Of a stretch of 6,771 nucleotides of DNA, positions 5,031 to 6,771 are shown one piece after another. Below the pieces are notes generated by a model. It worked only from the letters and a program-made list of their open reading frames with translations, made no database searches and was not told the DNA's origin. Where the stretch lies: positions 1 to 6,771 of the forward strand of contig JAFZRK010000113.1 of the NCBI GenBank assembly GCA_017619905.1. Direction: 5' to 3'. Numbering within the stretch: position 1 is the stretch's first letter; every line of letters begins with the position of its first letter. This DNA comes from Bacillota bacterium (GTDB taxonomy: Bacteria; Bacillota; Clostridia; Peptostreptococcales; Anaerovoracaceae). The position numbers and the translations under genes were made by a program.

Positions 5031-6200
5031 ATGGACGGCAAAGCATTAAAAGCACAGAGAGTAAAGCTGTTCAGGGACGCCGCGAACTTCCGCAGGACCG
5101 ACCGCATACCGCACTTCGCGAACGTGGTAACGTGGAAGGTCTTCGACGCGGGGCACACCCTGGACGAGGCCATGACCAATTTCGAAGTCATGGAAAAATG
5201 CGTGCTGCATTTCCTGGACAAATACCCGGTGGATTCGATACTGGACGTAGGAATACGCAACCAGTTCAACGTCACCGAGGCGTTCGGGGAAGGCAGCTAT
5301 TATTATTACGACAAAGAGGTGGTGGGCATCCACGACCACGCGCACTGCACGGTGGAGACGCTGCAGGAGTACCTGGACGACCCCACGCGCTACGCCTGGG
5401 AGGTGATTCTGCCTAAAAAGTACGGCGAGGCCTGGGAGCAGAAGACCACGGAGGTCTGGAAGAAGACCTTCTCCGAGTACATTAAGTACACAAAGTTCGT
5501 TCTGCATATGGCCAAGGTGATGGATAAGTACGGTCTGCCGGGGCTTTCGCCCAACAACCCGATGAAGGGCGCCGTGGTACCCGCTGTGGAGACGCTTATG
5601 AGCGACCTGCTGGGCATACAGCAGTTGTCGATAGCCATGCGCAGAAGCGGCGATCTTCTGGACGCGTTCATAGAGCGCTGGGAGAAAGAGCGCATGGAGC
5701 CCATCTACGCCAAGATACGCAAGGCCAAGGGCCCGGACGACGTGCACTGCTTCGACTCGTCCATATTGATGCTGGCGCACACGGTTATGAACAAGAAGCA
5801 GTTCGAGCGCTTCTACTGGCCGTACCTTAAGAAGCTTCTGGACGTGTACGCGGAAAAGAAGATGAACATAAGGATCTTTACGGAGGGCAGCATACTGCGC
5901 TTTGCGGAGTACTTCGCGGACTACCCCAAGGGTCTGCTGACCTTCCACATAGAGCAGGACGACCCGTTCGAGTTCCGCGCGGCTCTGCCCAACGTGGCGA
6001 TAATGGGCGGCATGACCACGGACCTGCTGTCCAATGGAACGCCGGAGGAATGCGTGGCCTACGCGAAGCGCCTCTGCGATGAGCTGGGCAGGGACGGCGG
6101 CTTCATTTTCAGCGAGAACAAGATGCTGTCGTACCGCAACGACGCCAAGGCGGAGAACATGCTTGCGGTGTGCAATTTCGTGAACGAGTACCGGCTGTAA
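5031..6200 (+). CDS. Uroporphyrinogen-decarboxylase-fold methyltransferase (corrinoid-linked), substrate unknown
   Basis: 389 residues, cytoplasmic; ATG 5031 follows AAGGAGAATCAA. The C-terminal half has the URO-D/MtaA-type pattern: an Asp-rich stretch and SSILMLAHTVMNKKQFERFY (243-262) leading into WPYLKKLL, then VAIMGGMTTDLLSNGTPEE (322-340) matching the family's GN/GG-x-x-P-x-L-L-x-G-TPEE, and a closing ENKML...AENM. It is not heme-pathway URO-D: the N-terminal R-x-P-V-W/RQAGR catalytic segment is replaced by DRIPHFANVVTW (24-35). The H-x-C zinc motif of MtaA/MtbA methyltransferases is also absent; the equivalent place reads RIFTEGS (281-287). A run HDHAHC (101-106) is an alternative metal-ligand cluster. 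In acetogens, URO-D-like proteins next to DHPS-like ones act as substrate:corrinoid methyltransferases in O-demethylation (MtvB/OdmB-type, from memory), and the gene two places on here is DHPS-like. So methyl transfer from an unknown donor to a corrinoid protein is the best guess. By hand count, bases 5701-5760 are 37/60 GC, above the first operon's lipoprotein gene. Confidence 0.8.
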   Translation: MDGKALKAQRVKLFRDAANFRRTDRIPHFANVVTWKVFDAGHTLDEAMTNFEVMEKCVLHFLDKYPVDSILDVGIRNQFNVTEAFGEGSYYYYDKEVVGIHDHAHCTVETLQEYLDDPTRYAWEVILPKKYGEAWEQKTTEVWKKTFSEYIKYTKFVLHMAKVMDKYGLPGLSPNNPMKGAVVPAVETLMSDLLGIQQLSIAMRRSGDLLDAFIERWEKERMEPIYAKIRKAKGPDDVHCFDSSILMLAHTVMNKKQFERFYWPYLKKLLDVYAEKKMNIRIFTEGSILRFAEYFADYPKGLLTFHIEQDDPFEFRAALPNVAIMGGMTTDLLSNGTPEECVAYAKRLCDELGRDGGFIFSENKMLSYRNDAKAENMLAVCNFVNEYRL

Positions 6201-6239
6201 GGGGCGCGGGAGACTTCCGTTATACAGACGAACATGGAC

Positions 6240-6257
6240 TGTCCGTTGATGCGGACA
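6240..6257 (+). other. Intercistronic hairpin TGTCCG-TTGATG-CGGACA
   Basis: Perfect 6-bp arms (6240-6245 and 6252-6257) around a 6-base loop sit in the 74-base gap before the small gene, 3 bases ahead of its AAAGGAG ribosome binding site. There is no T run, so it is not a terminator. It could tune translation of the small gene or protect the mRNA end. Confidence 0.4.
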
Positions 6258-6274
6258 TATAAAGGAGAACGACC

Positions 6275-6403
6275 ATGAAAGGCAAATATTCAGGATATCC
6301 GGACGGCTACAAAAAGCTTGTAAAGGACATAATTCCGTTCTACATGCGTCCCGTAAAGGACATGCTGATGCGGCTTCTGCTGACCATACTGGTGGACGGC
6401 TGA
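6275..6403 (+). CDS. Small protein of 42 residues, unrecognised, in the methyltransferase operon
   Basis: ATG 6275 has a strong ribosome binding site AAAGGAG (6261-6267) at a normal 7-base distance and the frame runs to TGA 6401-6403. The protein starts MKGKYSGYPDGYKKLVKDII and ends in MLMRLLLTILVDG. It has a basic, Tyr-rich N-terminus (about 1-18), a middle with a PFYMRPVKD segment (21-29), and a short hydrophobic stretch LMRLLLTIL (31-39), too short for a sure membrane span but fit for an amphipathic or docking helix. It lies in line between the two methyltransferase genes, which start 74 bases before and 66 bases after it. The good ribosome binding site, codon use like its neighbours and operon position argue that it is real. 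It might be a subunit or peptide tether of the corrinoid system, or the start of a gene broken by a deletion or stop. I do not recognise a family. Confidence 0.62.
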   Translation: MKGKYSGYPDGYKKLVKDIIPFYMRPVKDMLMRLLLTILVDG

Positions 6404-6417
6404 GTGCAGGCAAGCAT

Positions 6418-6435
6418 GCGGCCGGCACAGGCCGC
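6418..6435 (+). other. Intercistronic hairpin GCGGCC-GGCACA-GGCCGC
   Basis: Perfect all-GC 6-bp arms (6418-6423 and 6430-6435) around a 6-base loop lie in the 66-base gap between the small gene and the pterin-binding gene. No T run follows directly, so full termination is unlikely. A strong stem here could stabilise the upstream mRNA or set a lower level of the downstream gene. Confidence 0.45.
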
Positions 6436-6469
6436 GGAACGCATTATTTGAACGGCTGAGGACGACACA

Positions 6470-6771
6470 ATGATAATAATCGGAGAAAAGATAAACGGGG
6501 CCATCCCCGCGGTAAAGGAAGCCATAGCGGCGCGCGACGCGGACGCCATAATCGCCAGGGCGCTGGCCCAGACGGAGGCGGGCGCGGACTTCATCGACTG
6601 CGCGCCCAGCACGGCAACGGAGCTGGAATACGACGCGATGTGCTGGCTTATAGACGTCATCCAGGGCTGCACGGACAAGCCGCTGTGCATCGACAGCCCT
6701 GACCCCGAGCTGCTGGCCCGCATCATTAAGGAAGGCAGGGTCAATAAGCCCGGTCTGGTCAATTCCGTAAG
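6470..6771 (+). CDS. Pterin-binding (DHPS-like) methyltetrahydrofolate methyltransferase, N-terminal part (cut by window edge)
   Basis: ATG 6470 follows GAGG (6458-6461) at 8 bases, and the frame is open for 100 codons to the window edge. It starts MIIIGEKINGAIPAVKEAIA. The GEKIN segment (5-9) is the first strand of the TIM barrel of the pterin-binding family, and AGADFIDCAPST (37-48) is the second. PLCIDSPDPE (71-80) carries the Asp that binds the pterin, and it falls at residue 75, the same number as in the clostridial methyltransferase AcsE. VNSV (97-100) carries the next pterin-contacting Asn. Such enzymes (AcsE, MtvA/OdmA) move a methyl group between a corrinoid protein and tetrahydrofolate and are about 260-290 residues long, so about two thirds is missing here. 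Biosynthetic dihydropteroate synthase (FolP) is unlikely given the GEKING start, the CIDS motif and the neighbour. It should be the folate side of the system whose substrate side is the URO-D-like gene at 5031. Confidence 0.88.
   Translation, partial: MIIIGEKINGAIPAVKEAIAARDADAIIARALAQTEAGADFIDCAPSTATELEYDAMCWLIDVIQGCTDKPLCIDSPDPELLARIIKEGRVNKPGLVNSV

Noticed and set aside
6234..6278. 14-codon frame (MDCPLMRTYKGERP) overlapping the small gene start as ATGA
   Set aside because: No ribosome binding site before it, and it runs through the hairpin and the small gene's ribosome binding site. Probably chance.
5046..6428. Long minus-strand open frame of 460 codons opposite the URO-D-like gene
   Set aside because: It is a mirror of GC-rich third-position codon use in the real gene. 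It has no ribosome binding site or recognisable domain, and it overlaps the whole plus-strand enzyme and the small gene.
1..6771. CRISPR array, tRNA, rRNA, insertion sequence ends or att sites
   Set aside because: I looked for regularly spaced repeats, cloverleaf-like runs, transposase motifs and terminal inverted repeats and saw none.

Overview
The window looks like chromosomal DNA of a Gram-positive anaerobe of the class Clostridia, perhaps a gut or sediment lineage. This is an inference from strong AAGGAGG-type ribosome binding sites, consensus-like housekeeping promoters, a lipoprotein with the CxDPLCxH-type motif that I associate with Clostridia, and a corrinoid/folate methyltransferase operon of acetogen type. 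The genus cannot be told from the sequence. No rRNA, tRNA, CRISPR array, insertion sequence or phage gene is visible.

Layout. At the left edge (1-316, minus strand) is the N-terminal part of an XRE-type helix-turn-helix regulator, cut by the window. A 241-base divergent intergenic region (317-557) holds a near-consensus promoter for the regulator. An 11-bp imperfect inverted repeat lies over that promoter's -10 and start, and a separate promoter faces right. To the right is a tight three-gene operon (558-4813): a secreted lipoprotein of unknown function with beta-propeller-like repeats, a 693-residue ABC-2-type permease that is an internal duplication of two 6-TM halves, and a 294-residue ABC ATPase. 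Spacing is 3 bases between genes 1 and 2, and an ATGA overlap joins genes 2 and 3. An intrinsic terminator follows at 4887-4912.

The second gap (4814-5030) holds a near copy of the regulator's operator sequence, a possible promoter abutting the terminator, and then a near-consensus promoter (TTGACA-N17-TAAAAT). A small dyad lies at that promoter's start site, followed by a good ribosome binding site. These open a second operon running off the right edge: a uroporphyrinogen-decarboxylase-fold methyltransferase (5031-6200), a 42-codon small gene (6275-6403), and the N-terminal 100 residues of a pterin-binding methyltransferase of the AcsE/MtvA type (6470-6771).

How the genes may work together. 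The XRE regulator probably represses itself, and perhaps the ABC operon, through the repeated TTTTTTACGAT element found at both ends of that operon. The lipoprotein, permease and ATPase would form one exporter or envelope-detoxification complex of unknown substrate. The second operon fits a corrinoid-dependent demethylation system. There the URO-D-like enzyme would move a methyl group between a substrate and a corrinoid protein, and the pterin-binding enzyme would pass it to tetrahydrofolate. No corrinoid protein is seen here; it would be expected beyond 6771. The least explained items are the small gene, the missing H-x-C zinc motif of the URO-D-like protein, and the shared operator-like element.
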